Shown: positions 9,837 to 20,621, counted from the first letter of the stretch. The stretch is DNA of 64,000 nucleotides from Podospora pseudocomata (GCF_035222375.1 NW_026946363.1:2852001-2916000), one strand, 5' to 3'. Made by a program: numbers and translations. The notes: generated from the sequence alone by a model not told the origin.

Positions 9837-12336
9837 AAGATAATAGCGGGATGGCGGCGCTGTTGCTGCGAATGCGACGGCGCGATGGTGGATTGCGCTG
9901 TGGTTTGGGGAGGGCAAAGCGCTGAGCGGAGGTGCTGGAAAATGAAGGGAGAGATCAAGAGGAAATTTTTGGGCGGGAGGTTTGGGGGGAGTGGCGGGGT
10001 CCCCAAAATATACGCCGAGCCGCTGGGGGAAGAGCCAGCGCTGATTTACCTGCTGAAAATTGGCGGGTCGTGAAAAAAATTGTGCGCTGCCTGGGGGTGG
10101 AAGGGGGGCTGCCCGATTTTGGGCGAAATCAGTCACGGCACCAGGGCACCCCGCTCCGGGGAAGCTTCAGCGTCCTGCCCGCAAGGCTCCAAACAACACG
10201 CCTGTCAACACATTTCAGGCCCGCCTACTACCAACCGCTACCTATTCCTGACTATCCCACTACAAATAGACAACACCGTACATCCCGTCCTTCATTAGGT
10301 ACTCCGTCTCTTGCAGCCTTTCTTTTCTGCACCTTCTATCGGTCCCCCCCCCCCCCAAAAGCGCAAAGCTCCGCAGTCGCACCTGCCCAGCCAGCTCCAG
10401 AGCCTCGTGTACAGCGAACCCGGGCACCTCAGTTTGGTGCAACAACATGTTACCTAACCCGACGCGCCAACAAACCCCACTGGGGCCTGCAGTCAAACCT
10501 CTCCACCACAACATCCTCGCAGTCACTGATTTCTGGTCGCTGCTGTTCTTCTCTATGATGGCGCTGGACTGACGACCAATATTTTTATTTGCTGTCGTGG
10601 AGGTGTGCCATTGATCATGGCTGATATCGACAAGGCTGGTTTTCGTAAATCGATTCGCCATGTCTGCATGCTCGGTGCACCGCTGTAGGGGTCCAGCGAG
10701 CCGCCGGCGACTTGGGTCGCTGTTCTTCAGCTACGCGATGCAGCTATCTCGAAGGCCCCTTAGGTACTTCGGGGGCGCTCTTCCAGCGTTTGGCGGAAAA
10801 TCGAGTGGTCTTACGCGAGGCCTTCCACTGTCCAATTGGGGCTCGCTGTTGTCTTTGAGACACCGCAGCGCTGTCCTCCGTCCCCTCCCAAAGCGACAGG
10901 GGGTCTTCGTCAGCACCGCCCAAAAGCCGGGGTGATTTTTTTCTTTGCTGATTGATTTTGAAGCTGCTGTGGAGCGCCCCCCCCCGGGTCTCTCTGATTT
11001 TCTCTGCCCAGGCCCGCCCAAGCTTCTCTTCTTCAGTTCTTCACAGCCTGAGGTGATCGCTTTCCCCCTCACTTCCCATTCTTCGAACCAGCTTCTGTCG
11101 CAACGGTTTGCTTCTCTTGGTTAGGGGCATTATACACCACTATTGCTCCAGGAATTTGGGGAACCTTTTATTTCTCTGCTATAGCCTTCCGCCACTGACA
11201 TGGCACAGAGTCTCTGGAGAGGAGCATACAGCAGCTTAGGCCGGCGCTGTCTGTCAGCTCTTCATCTCAGCCTATAGCCTCGCACTTTGCTTCCTGCTCT
11301 GAAATGATATATGATTTTCTAAGTTCTTTCCATGCCAGCATCAATCTTCGTCGAAGGACGGCGTACCTAGAGCACTACACTGACGCGCTATCCAAAAGCA
11401 CTATTTTATGTAAATTGTGCAACATGTCCTCGAAATACAAATTGAAGACTACGGGACTTGACTTGATACCGTTAACGAAGCCCAACCCGTTGGAAACGCA
11501 TTGTCGGGGCAAGACGACCCAAGACGACCCAGGACAGGCGAGCTCGTTGCGCGACAGTTGGATCATATCGATCGAACAAGACGCCGAGTTGCAGCTGGCA
11601 GCGACATCACTGTTGCCCTGCCGCACCTCGCTCGCCGGCGGTGTGCTCATCACATTCAGTTATTCACGCTTTTCTGCTTCTGAACTTCTTCTCAAGGTCT
11701 AGACGTTCCGAATTTTTCATAGCGCGGGAATGCTGAGACGGGCATAGGCGGCGCGGACGGCCGGATGGCCAGCCCCGCCTGAACTTCCGCCGCTTTCTCG
11801 TCGACATCCACAGCACCAACGCGCCAGCCACACCCCGCTGAAGCCATTGCGCGTTTGATTCCGACTCAGTCTAGGTACTGAACAGCGCTCTCTTTCGTGT
11901 CAGTCTCGAGCATAGTGTAGATGAACAAAAGAAGCCATCTCCAGAATGTTGTGTCCCGGGTCCCAAAGCAAGATCTTGGCTTCGGTTGGGCTCAAGCGCC
12001 CAGTCTGTGATGGGTACGAGGGTACCAACCCGATGACGATGACGCTGCTACCGTTTACCTCTCCATGAGCTATCGACCCCACCCCGCTTGCCAGAGGGCA
12101 ACCCCGCTCCGCCAGTCAACCCCTCCCTGTGCCCCGCGAACGACGCAAGCTGAATGGTTGGCTTGGCAGTGTTTCTGATTGCCTGAAACTCGGGTTTTTG
12201 GCTGTGATATGGCATGGCCGATGCAATGGTGTGAGCCGCGCTGATGTTCAAGCAGCCCGAAGCAGGATATGAGCTCCTGCTTTGTTTCCAAGTTGATAAT
12301 GGAGGGTGATGCTCACGTTTATATTTAGGGAATTGG

Positions 12337-12395
12337 TATCCTCATTCTCGTCCCCCTCTCTCTCCCTCTCCCTCCCTCCCTCTCTCTCTCTCTCG
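12337..12395 (+). repeat. CT-rich pyrimidine tract upstream of het-C
   Basis: A nearly pure C/T tract, mostly CT dinucleotides, lies about 300 bp before the het-C start codon. Pyrimidine tracts near transcription starts are common in filamentous fungi, so this may mark the het-C promoter. Confidence 0.55.
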
Positions 12396-12688
12396 TGCTG
12401 ACCCTCTTTCTTGCCACACCTCCAACAAATAGAGCTTATCCATCCCATCTCCAAAGCCCGAATCCACCGAGCTGAGCTCACCGGCAAACAGGGGTTTTTG
12501 TTTTCCTGTCTTGCTCTCTGCGAGCTTCTGCCCCGCACTTGGTTCCCTCTTCTTCCAAGACTTTTGAAATATCTCGCCCATTGATACCCTCTACCTAAAA
12601 CTCATCTTACACCCAACTACCGTTGTTATTTTCTGCGACTTTAAACTACTACAAAGCATCATAGCGATAAAGAAATTCATATTCAGCC

Positions 12689-15269
12689 ATGGCTTACTCA
12701 AGGGAGTACCCGACCATCTTGCTCGGGGTCATCCTCCTGTTTTGGTTTGTGAAGCCCACCCTCGCCTTCGGCGCTGGTAACATTGCCGGGATTTCTAGCA
12801 TCGAGGGCCAGAACTGTGAGTTGATTCCTCCTACCATTTACGGCACATCACCAGGCTGATTGGGCGCTTTGTTACAATCACAGGGCGCCACGGTGACATT
12901 GAAGATGCCCTCCTCAAAGTCATGATGGCCCGCGCCGTCGGCGGCAAGAGATTCGACAAGCTGATGGTCTCCCGCGTCTACTTTGGCAACTGGCTCCGCG
13001 ACTACTCCCAAGCCATCGACGTCGGCACCGTCAAGAGCGTCTCTGCCGAGGCCATCAGGCTCCTTCTCTGCGTGCTCGGATTCATTACTTTCGGCTACGG
13101 CAGCAAGGAGTTCGAGGTGACGGCCGACCGTCTGGGGTGTTACCGCCCCGAGGACCACATCGACAACCCAAAGGACTATGCCGAGAACGAGGACGCCAGG
13201 CAGTACCACCGCGCTCTTCGCGGCCCGGTCAACGAGGAGGTCGAGCTGGCGATCGACCCCGAGACGGGCATGAAGAATTACATTGCTAATGAGAACATCG
13301 GGATCATGACGTCGGCTGCGCACTGCAGGAAGCTGTTCACGGATGCGATTGAGCTTGGGAGGAGGTATGGGAGGAGTGGGAACAAGGATGATTTGTATGA
13401 GTGCCTGAGGTTGATCGGGACTGGGTTGCACTGTCTTGAGGGCATGTTTCTCTCGTCGTTATATCTTACAGGACAAGGTTCGAAACTAACATGAATGCAG
13501 ATTACTTCGCCCACAGTAACTACATCGAACTCGCCCTCATCGAAATGGGTGAGCAAGACGTCTTCCCCCACGTGGGCCGCAACACAAAGATCTCCCTCGA
13601 GGGCGCCAACGACGAAGTCTACCCCATCGTCACCGGCACCTTTGGCGGCGTCGACTTCTTGCACTCGGTCACGGGCGAGGTCTCGGACAAGCTCATCCAG
13701 AGTGAAATCCAAGACCTGGAGAACACGCTCGAGCAGTCCAAAAACTCGGACCTGTCCTACCTCCGGGAGCTCCTCGACAAGATCCCCGACGGGCTCATCG
13801 GCGGCGACAAGAAAAACAAGGTCAACGAGATCCAGGACAATGCCAACGCCGCCCAGATGGAGCAGACGAGCATCTCGCCCAAGGAGACGGAGGAGTTTAC
13901 CCGCCAGGTCCAGGACATCTTCCGGCAGATCATGCCCGCGATCGAGTACCACGACGACTTGCTCAAGAGCATCTCGGAGGCGGTGTCTAGGATTCCGATT
14001 CTCCCCAAGATTATCGAGCAGCTCGAGGAGCAGCTCTCGTTGTTTGTGTTTCAGGTCATCGCCCCGTTTGTGATTCCGGTTATCGAGCAGATCAAGAACG
14101 AGCTCGCGACAGGCGCGACGGAGATTATCGAGTCGAGCAAGAACGAGCAGCACATTGTTTTCGAGGACGATGACGCTTCTGATCCTACGCACTCGATGCT
14201 GTCGAAGGATCATTTTACGAACATTCTCAACGAGGTTGCTGGGCGGGCGGCGTCGAAGGTTGTTTCCTGGTCTGTGCCGCAGCTCATGGAGGCTATCGAT
14301 GACGAGGGGGTGGATGTCGATCGGGTTCTCAACAAGATTATCTATGGTGTGCTCCACCACCCTGCGCAGCGGAGCACGGGGCCTGACGGGGCTGATGAGG
14401 GCCGGAGGCTGATTTATGGGATTGTGGAGGAGTGGTGGAATGATATGGGGCGGGGTCAGCAGGAGGATTATAGGCGGAAGCTGAGCAGGGAGGGGGTGGA
14501 GAATGGGGAGAATCATAGGGAGGGGGAGAAGGATTGCGGGCATGGGTGTGGGGGGGGTGGGTTGAAGGTGAAGAAGAATTATGCTAATGCTGCGCCGGAG
14601 ACGATGGAGGATCGGATTGCCGAGGCGGCGGCCGGGCATATCGTTGCGGGGGTGAAGCAGAGCTTTAAGCAGGCGGCCGAGAATGCGGGGACTGGGGAGG
14701 GGGGTGGAGGGTTGGGGGGTTTCTTGAGTAGTGTGGCGGGCAATATTTTTAACTCTGCTAGGCAGGAGAGGGAGAGGGAGAGGAGTGAGCAGCAGGAGGA
14801 GACGCCTAGCTATGGGGGTGGTGGCTACAGACGTCAGCAGGAGGAGGAGGAGAGGCCTAGCTACGGCGGCGGCGGTTATGGTGAGGCTGCCAGCTACGGC
14901 CGTCGTGAGGAGGAAAGCTCCGGTTATGGCGGTGGCTACGGCCGTCGTGAGGAGGAAAGCTCCGGTTATGGCGGTGGCTACGGTCGTCGTGAGGAGGAGA
15001 GCTCTGGATACGGCGGTGGCTACGGTCGTCGTGAGGAGGAGAGCTCTGGATACGGCGGTGGCTATGGTCGTCGTGAGGAGGAGAGTTCAGGTTATGGCGG
15101 CGGCTATGGCCGTCGTGAAGAGGAAAGCTCTGGTGGCTATGGCGGTGGCGAAGCTGCTAGCTACGGTCGTGGTGACTATGGCGGCTACGGTGAATCTAAC
15201 ACCTACAGTGGTTACGGTCGCCGGAGAGATGACGACGAGGAGGAGGATGAGGGACGTCGCCGGTGGTAA
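12689..15269 (+). CDS. het-c: HET-C-type heterokaryon incompatibility protein
   Basis: This is a homologue of Neurospora crassa HET-C, a secreted or membrane-associated protein that takes part in non-self recognition in some species. It is not the glycolipid-transfer HET-C of Podospora. Exons are 12689..12815, 12884..13441 and 13501..15269, giving 817 residues. There is a signal peptide (about 1-25), then the conserved start FGAGNIAGISSIEGQNWRHG. Other conserved parts are YFGNWLRDYSQA, GFITFGYG and DYFAHSNYIELALIEMG. The C-terminus is glycine-rich with six 14-residue repeats (GRREEESSGYGGG-type) and a charged end. Intron 2 has a clear CTAAC branch and GCAG acceptor. The only donor that keeps frame and the CLEDYFAHSN sequence is GCATGT, so this is a probable GC-AG intron. 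No HET-domain pin-c-like partner is adjacent. Confidence 0.93.
14895..15149 (+). repeat. 42-bp coding minisatellite, about 6 copies
   Basis: Six tandem 42-bp units, starting at 14895, 14937, 14979, 15021, 15063 and 15105, each encode YGRREEESSGYGGG; the last carries an extra glycine. Units are nearly identical in DNA with a few synonymous changes, which suggests recent copy-number change in the glycine-rich tail of HET-C. Confidence 0.92.
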
Positions 15270-15489
15270 ACACTGGGCGGGTTTGTCTCGGGCATTCTTG
15301 GCTGACATGGTGGAATCAGAAGATGAGGCACTGGGTTTGTGATGGGTGAAATGGCTAGATGAGTTATATGATATCAAAAGACTTTTGCGTGTTGTATCCC
15401 GAACGCTGTGAGATGATTGCTAGCCGTGAATAATCATCTCTCCTTTTTAACCACGGGCCTCTCCTTACCCTTCCCCGTGCTCTCAACAT

Positions 15490-16227
15490 TCAAGGAGTCC
15501 AAGTAGGAACAGTACTCGGCCCAGTAGGCGTCTGATCAATAACATCCCTCTGCCTCACACACTGGCTCTTGGCCGTAATCGCCGCCGGGCAGGCAACCTG
15601 TCTGAACCTCACATCAGGGTTATCCGCCCCCATAAACCAGTCAAACCTCCAATTACACCCCGCCTTGAGCTTGTCCGGAAAACTCTCGCAAGCACTCTTG
15701 CTCCCCACACCGCCATACCTCTCCCCCCAACCATTAGGCGGCGCACCATACTGCTGGGTGCACGCATTAAAGATCCCGACACCACCCCCCGGCATGGCAA
15801 TGTCAAAGTGGTTGTTTCCCAGGTCGCCGCCGGTGTTGGTGGCCTGGACGATCATCTTCTTGCCCGAGACGGGGCCGGAGGTGAAGGTGAGCTCGTAGCA
15901 GGAGCAGCACCAGGAGGCCTCGTTGCTGCCGGCGATGTTGACAGCCGCCCAGCCGTAGGCGACGGTCTCGTTGACCGCCCACGGGGATTGGTTGCTGCAC
16001 ATGAAGGCTGACCCGCCCGAGTCGCACCCGGAGCGGGTGGACCCGCGGTCGTTGAGGGGGTTGTCGTTGCGGTCGCAGGTCAGGACGGGGGTGGAGGCGG
16101 TTGACTTGCCGGGCCAGGCGCAGGAGGGCTTGCAGCAGTCCCAGTAGCGGGTTGTTTTGCCTGCGCCTTGGGCTCCCTGGGCGGAGGCGAGGCCGCCGAA
16201 GGCCAGGATTGTGAGGGCGAGCTGCAT
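15490..16227 (-). CDS. GH45 endoglucanase (secreted, no CBM)
   Basis: This enzyme cuts internal beta-1,4 bonds of cellulose outside the cell. It has 245 residues and no intron. There is a signal peptide (about 1-17, [17 protein letters not shown]). The catalytic domain begins [14 protein letters not shown], where D30 matches the GH45 catalytic base. [17 protein letters not shown] carries D142, matching the catalytic acid. Many cysteines fit the disulphide-rich six-stranded fold. The protein ends soon after the domain ([11 protein letters not shown]), with no linker or CBM1 cellulose-binding module, unlike many Sordariales GH45 enzymes. I start at MQLALT because the upstream in-frame codons are not signal-like. 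Promoter elements are listed separately. Confidence 0.96.
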   Translation of the reverse strand: MQLALTILAFGGLASAQGAQGAGKTTRYWDCCKPSCAWPGKSTASTPVLTCDRNDNPLNDRGSTRSGCDSGGSAFMCSNQSPWAVNETVAYGWAAVNIAGSNEASWCCSCYELTFTSGPVSGKKMIVQATNTGGDLGNNHFDIAMPGGGVGIFNACTQQYGAPPNGWGERYGGVGSKSACESFPDKLKAGCNWRFDWFMGADNPDVRFRQVACPAAITAKSQCVRQRDVIDQTPTGPSTVPTWTP

Positions 16228-16337
16228 GACTGGGTTGCAGATAGGGGTAGACCGTTGCAAGTAAACAAAGCTGGAGGTGACAAGGCAACCACAGAAGAAC
16301 AAGACAAAACACAGTTCCCAGGGAGGAGGCGAGAAAA

Positions 16338-16343
16338 TATATA
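16338..16343 (-). promoter_or_regulatory. Putative TATA box of GH45 gene
   Basis: TATATA lies 111 bp upstream of the endoglucanase start codon on its strand, a plausible distance for a fungal gene with a leader of some 70-80 nt. Confidence 0.5.
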
Positions 16344-16367
16344 CAACAAGATCAACACGGAGCCCAA

Positions 16368-16408
16368 CCCCGGATCGTCACCTCTATATTGCCCTCCCCG
16401 CAAATATG
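16368..16408 (-). promoter_or_regulatory. Putative CreA/CRE1 and XlnR/Xyr1-type sites of GH45 gene
   Basis: On the gene strand CCGGGG (16368-16373) and GCGGGG (16396-16401) both fit the carbon-repressor consensus SYGGRG. GGCAAT (16388-16393) and GGCATA (16403-16408) fit the loose GGCWWW cellulase-activator motif. All lie within 41 bp, upstream of the TATA box. These short motifs occur by chance; clustering before a cellulase gene makes them worth noting. Confidence 0.4.
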
Positions 16409-16884
16409 CCATCAACAAATACAACAGTCGATCCCACCAATCGACCACCATCCCCCTAGGTACTCATTTCCAGCATCACAGACACATTGAAAGGCTGCTC
16501 AATTGTCCCAGGTAATACCCGTCCATCCAAATTGCGTGATTACTTGTCCCGGGAATTTATTCCACCCCATCGTCCCTGGCCAATATGAGGCGTCCTATGA
16601 CGGAGAAGAAGATAGACAACGGCAATGGCTTCCGAGATGGATATAGTACATAGATGAACATGTCATGTCAGTTACATATTCCCCTGTTTCTGGAATTTCT
16701 GGAGGTAGGTACAGAGGCGTGAGAGATATGCGATCGGCGTGGCTCGGGGAGGCGGGTGGTATATTAACCGCTGCAAGCTTGCTTGGCCCCTTGTTGTATG
16801 GCCCCCGCACTGGCAGGAAGATAAATAGGGGTTCGTCATCGTTGTCGTAGCTGCAGGCTGACCCCCTTGTGCAAGATCTAGATA

Positions 16885-16886
<2 letters not shown>

Positions 16887-16948
<62 letters not shown>
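16887..16948. repeat. (AG)31 microsatellite
   Basis: An uninterrupted array of about 31 AG dinucleotides, the longest pure dinucleotide repeat in the window. Confidence 0.95.
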
Positions 16949-16950
<2 letters not shown>

Positions 16951-17231
16951 AGTTAGTTAAGAGGAGCTCTTTGTTTCCAAGTTTTTTGGCTATGAAATAT
17001 CATGAGAGCCTTTTTACAGAATGAGGTGTTAGATAACAGTTCATTTTTATTTATCATTCAACCAGGTGGTGGAGCTTCATCTTGCTATGCATCTCTGACG
17101 GAGTGGTGCTTTTGTCTGTCTGTCTGCTTTAAGCCAAAACAAAAAAAGTCAAAAACATTCTAACAAGTTCCAAAGTAGCAAAGTAAGCCAACTCGCTGTT
17201 GTTTTCTTCACCCCAGTCATAACCCACCCCA

Positions 17232-19712
17232 TCACGGTAACCTCAACTCCTCCCTCCCCTCCACCTCGACACTATACTCCTTATACCCCCACAAATACCT
17301 CACCCTCAACACCTTCCCCTGCTGCCCCGCCATCGGGTTCGGATCCCAAAACCCAAGCAACTTCCCCTTCTTCACCCCCCTCGGAATATGCAACCGTCCC
17401 CAATCATCCACCAACGCCGCCAGCGCAATCGTCACATCCGCCACCTCCTCCGGCGGCGCATTCCTAACCCCGTACTTCGCCGACAAAATCACCAACCCCC
17501 CCTTTTGTCGTTCTTCCCTCTGCCTCCCCTCCGCTCCCGTGGCCAGAATAACAGTCAGCTCATCCGCCTCGGTCCTCCTCTTGTTAATATACTGCCTCAG
17601 CGCCGCAGGATTGATCCCCGGCCCCCTCGCCTTCGCCACCGCCCTCCTCTGCCTCTGCCTCTGCTTATAAAGCTCACACGCCGCCAAAGCAGCAAACGGG
17701 AACACGGTACTCCAAAACAGGACCTTCATCCCCAGCTTCGACCTCCCCGCCCCGCTCGCCATGAGAAAAGGCAGCGAGAACCTCTGCCCGAGCCTGGACC
17801 AGTAGAGCGAAAGATGAAGATTGAACGGCGACAGCCCGACCTCCAACCCTGCTTTGCTAAACCGACCAAACGACTTTAGCGCTCGGAACGCGAGGTAAAA
17901 GTCCTTTTGGACGGTGCCCGCTAGCTCGACCTCCCCGCGGATGCCGCCCTTTGCTCTGCCGGGGAGGTAAGAGGAAAAAAAATCCCTGCCGTAGCGGAGG
18001 TAGGCTGCTATGTTCCCCGGGGTGAAGCCGGTGGAAATTGTCCAGCTGCCGGGTTTGTTCTCGTCGAGGTCGGCGTCGAGGACGGAGAGGCCGCGGGCCG
18101 AGGGTCTGGTGAGGGATTTGCCTTGGTGGATTCCGAGGTCGGGCAGGGCGAAGGAGTAGCCTACTTCTAGGGTTGGGGGGTTGGTGAAGGAGGCTAGCGA
18201 GCGGGAGCCAAAGGTCCGGGAGAAGTGCGTCATGTCGGCGCATTCTTTTGGCCGTGACGATGCGAGGTTGAGGAGGGAGAAGTCGCCCGAGTCGGCGATG
18301 AGGAAGGCGGTTCCGTTCGAGTCTGCGCCGACTCGCTTGTGGGCGGCGAGGCCAAAGTTGGTGATATTGTGAGACCAGATTTTGGAGGCGAAGAGCTCCA
18401 CGTTGATGGGGGCTGTTGGGTCGTGGAGGAGGGGGATGGTGTGGCCTACTCGGAGGGAGGTTGTGGGGTGAGGGAGGGGGGATATGTCTGTCTCGAGGAT
18501 GAGGTCAGGGATTTGAGGGTGCTGGGGGGTCCTCGGGTCGCGCCAGGCCATCTCTTGGCGGAAGGAGAGGTTCAAGGCTGGCAGGAAACGGGAGGATAGA
18601 AGCTGGTCAAGACGGCGGCGGCTGTGAATGGATGGGCCTGGAGGCTGGTAGTGGTCCAGAACCAATGGGGCGAGTCTGATAGGGTCATCGAGGAGACCGT
18701 GGACTGAGCCGGTGATGGTGAGGGTTGGGTCAGTGAACCGGATGGGAGGCTTGGTTGATGCCTTCTTTTGCTGCTGCTGCTCCGGAAGAGGTGCCTTCTT
18801 TTCTCCCTCTTCTGAATCTTCAAAGAAGTCTTTCAAGACCTTCACAAGAGTTACTGAGGCTTCCTCGAATGGCTCTTTGAATCCTGGCAAGGCCACGGTG
18901 GCAGACTTTTGCAACGAGAAATCCAGCACTTCCACTCCAGGGTTTCCACGCTTCGCAAGTTCCTCAGAAGACGCAAGTAGAGGCGAAGCATTCACCCTGA
19001 ATCCCAAGTCTGTAGTCGCTCGGGCATCCCGGCGAGTGAGCAGGATATACTGATCTTGGATCTTGCTCTCATAAGTGGTCTGCTTCTCTGCACCAAGAAG
19101 GGCAACATCAAGCTCGGCCTCGTCATCCTCCGAGTCATACCCCTCGATGGTCGACAAGTCGTAACCAATTCTTCGTGATGGGTCGGCCAAGACTTCATAT
19201 GCCGCTTGAACCATCCCCAGATAGAAACCTGCCGGGCTCTGCAGAGGTCCTGACTGCCTCTCCACAGCAAGCACTTGAACGAGGCGATTATAGGCAGCCT
19301 GAACCTCCTCTCGCCTTAGTGCCGGGCCCTTCTTGGGAAGACACATAAGCTCATAGTAGCTTCTGTCCAGAGGGCCGTCTGCGAATAGCTTCCTGATGAC
19401 CTCTCGCTCGGCGGCAACCTTTTCATCATCATCCTGGTCCTCTCCGCCCAAGTGCTCAGACGCCAGGGTCGAACCCACAAAGGAGGAAGCGTCGTCAAAA
19501 TCAAACTCTAGCACGCTCCTGGTTGCTGCAAAGTGCTCACGAAGGGAATAGCGATCTGTTTCAGCAGCAGGTGGGCGCAGCGACTGGCGATCAGCCTCGG
19601 CTGGACGTGCCGCCCTCTGGGAGCCATGGTTAGCCGGGGCTCTGGATCGCTGGGAGCGGATAGAACGCGTGTCCTCGTAGGTGGAGGGAGGTCTATTCGT
19701 CCTTCGCGACAT
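17232..19712 (-). CDS. DNAJC11-like J-domain protein (DUF3395)
   Basis: This is a fungal relative of DNAJC11, which in animals associates with the mitochondrial MICOS/SAM complexes. It has 826 residues and no intron. The N-terminus is serine/arginine-rich (MSRRTNRPPSTYEDTRSIRS). A J-like domain (about 120-195) runs from SYYELMCLPKKG to YEVLADPSRRIGYDL. The HPD tripeptide expected between helices II and III is absent: the segment reads YNRLVQVLAVERQSG. A beta-rich middle region (about 240-660) fits the predicted porin-like part of DNAJC11. The C-terminal DUF3395 carries GRLHIPRGVKKGKLLGFWDP and VLRVRYLWGYKEYSVEV. It probably no longer stimulates Hsp70 in the usual way. It is divergent from the CK2 alpha gene. 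I use the MSRRTN methionine; an upstream in-frame hydrophobic stretch is judged non-coding. Confidence 0.88.
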   Translation of the reverse strand: MSRRTNRPPSTYEDTRSIRSQRSRAPANHGSQRAARPAEADRQSLRPPAAETDRYSLREHFAATRSVLEFDFDDASSFVGSTLASEHLGGEDQDDDEKVAAEREVIRKLFADGPLDRSYYELMCLPKKGPALRREEVQAAYNRLVQVLAVERQSGPLQSPAGFYLGMVQAAYEVLADPSRRIGYDLSTIEGYDSEDDEAELDVALLGAEKQTTYESKIQDQYILLTRRDARATTDLGFRVNASPLLASSEELAKRGNPGVEVLDFSLQKSATVALPGFKEPFEEASVTLVKVLKDFFEDSEEGEKKAPLPEQQQQKKASTKPPIRFTDPTLTITGSVHGLLDDPIRLAPLVLDHYQPPGPSIHSRRRLDQLLSSRFLPALNLSFRQEMAWRDPRTPQHPQIPDLILETDISPLPHPTTSLRVGHTIPLLHDPTAPINVELFASKIWSHNITNFGLAAHKRVGADSNGTAFLIADSGDFSLLNLASSRPKECADMTHFSRTFGSRSLASFTNPPTLEVGYSFALPDLGIHQGKSLTRPSARGLSVLDADLDENKPGSWTISTGFTPGNIAAYLRYGRDFFSSYLPGRAKGGIRGEVELAGTVQKDFYLAFRALKSFGRFSKAGLEVGLSPFNLHLSLYWSRLGQRFSLPFLMASGAGRSKLGMKVLFWSTVFPFAALAACELYKQRQRQRRAVAKARGPGINPAALRQYINKRRTEADELTVILATGAEGRQREERQKGGLVILSAKYGVRNAPPEEVADVTIALAALVDDWGRLHIPRGVKKGKLLGFWDPNPMAGQQGKVLRVRYLWGYKEYSVEVEGREELRLP

Positions 19713-20621
19713 AATGAGAGAGCCGAGAGTGACGACGCCGAGAAGAAACCAAAAGAGGCGCGTTGAAAGAAGACAAAAAGAATGGTTCGAGAATATCCCT
19801 TGATAGAGAATCGGGTTAGCTATCGCGGGGCTCAATGCAGGACGATGAGTGGTTCACCGCCGCCTGATGGGTAGCGGATAGGTGCCGAGCCTTCTGATGC
19901 GACATGGCGACAAGGGGGCTCGGCTGCTAGCTCGTTTGAGAAACTACAATAAAAGAAGCCGACGTGCCACTTGCCAGTCAGGTATTCAAGAATCAAGATG
20001 GAGAGCAGCTTTTCATTACGAGATATATCGGGGACATATTTCCAGCTGCCCAGAAGTGCTAAAGAAACGGACGCGTAAGGTTCACTCCCGGCGGGCACCT
20101 GTAGTTGGCCAGTTCTCACAGGACCAAGATGCTAACAGTTGTTAAAAATGGCAAGATGGAGAATAGGGCTTAAACTGCGCCTCAACCGGACGCCTTTCCA
20201 CCTGGAAGGGAGACACCAGAGGAGACACTATACAGGATACAAGTAGCACACAACTCGGTGCAGATCTCACATTTTGAAGTTGTACAACAGAGAGACGGGA
20301 AAGAAAAAGAGAAAAAGGACCTGACCTGAAAGCGGCAGGCAACTGGAAGGCAAGGCAAGGTCACCGCGATAAGCACCCTTATCGGCTGCAAGCAACTGGA
20401 CTGGGTGGGTTGCCAGGCAAGGCATCCCTGCAAAGCTACGCTAAACGGCAAGCGCAGCGAAACGCGCGCCTGGTCAAAGGACTCTTCTCAAAAAGATGCT
20501 GGCCGTGTGCCCCTCACTCTGTCTGCTGACATTGGGCGCTCTCTCGCCCACACCACCGCCAATTTGCAACATCGATCCCGCACCCCCAGCGACCGCGCAA
20601 ACGAGCGCACCCGTCTCCAGA
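19713..20621. promoter_or_regulatory. Divergent region DNAJC11-like/CK2 alpha
   Basis: These 909 bp separate two outward-facing genes. No clear core promoter motif was seen. The last 126 bp before the CK2 start are open in the kinase frame from an upstream ATG at 20496. Confidence 0.5.

Larger units (their letters stand above)
9750..12688. other. 2.9-kb gene-free divergent region between HMG-box gene and het-C
   Basis: This is the longest stretch without a recognisable gene. It holds a C-run of about 13 (10344-10356), a short C-run near 10978 and a CT-rich tract at about 12337-12395, upstream of het-C. Small ORFs exist on both strands but none resembles a known family or shows paired splice signals. 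It may hold long 5' leaders, non-coding transcripts or a lineage-specific gene that cannot be recognised by eye. No HET-domain gene was seen here. Confidence 0.5.
16228..17231. other. Intergenic region GH45 to DNAJC11-like gene
   Basis: One kilobase holding the GH45 promoter and the 3' end of the DNAJC11-like gene. Apart from the promoter motifs and the (AG)n array, nothing was recognised. Confidence 0.55.

Noticed and set aside
9750-12688. pin-c-like HET-domain gene next to het-C
   Set aside because: No HET-domain motifs or long spliced frame could be read on either strand.
13278-14639. 453-codon minus-strand ORF inside het-C
   Set aside because: It overlaps conserved het-C coding sequence and has biased, non-family composition; a codon-bias shadow.
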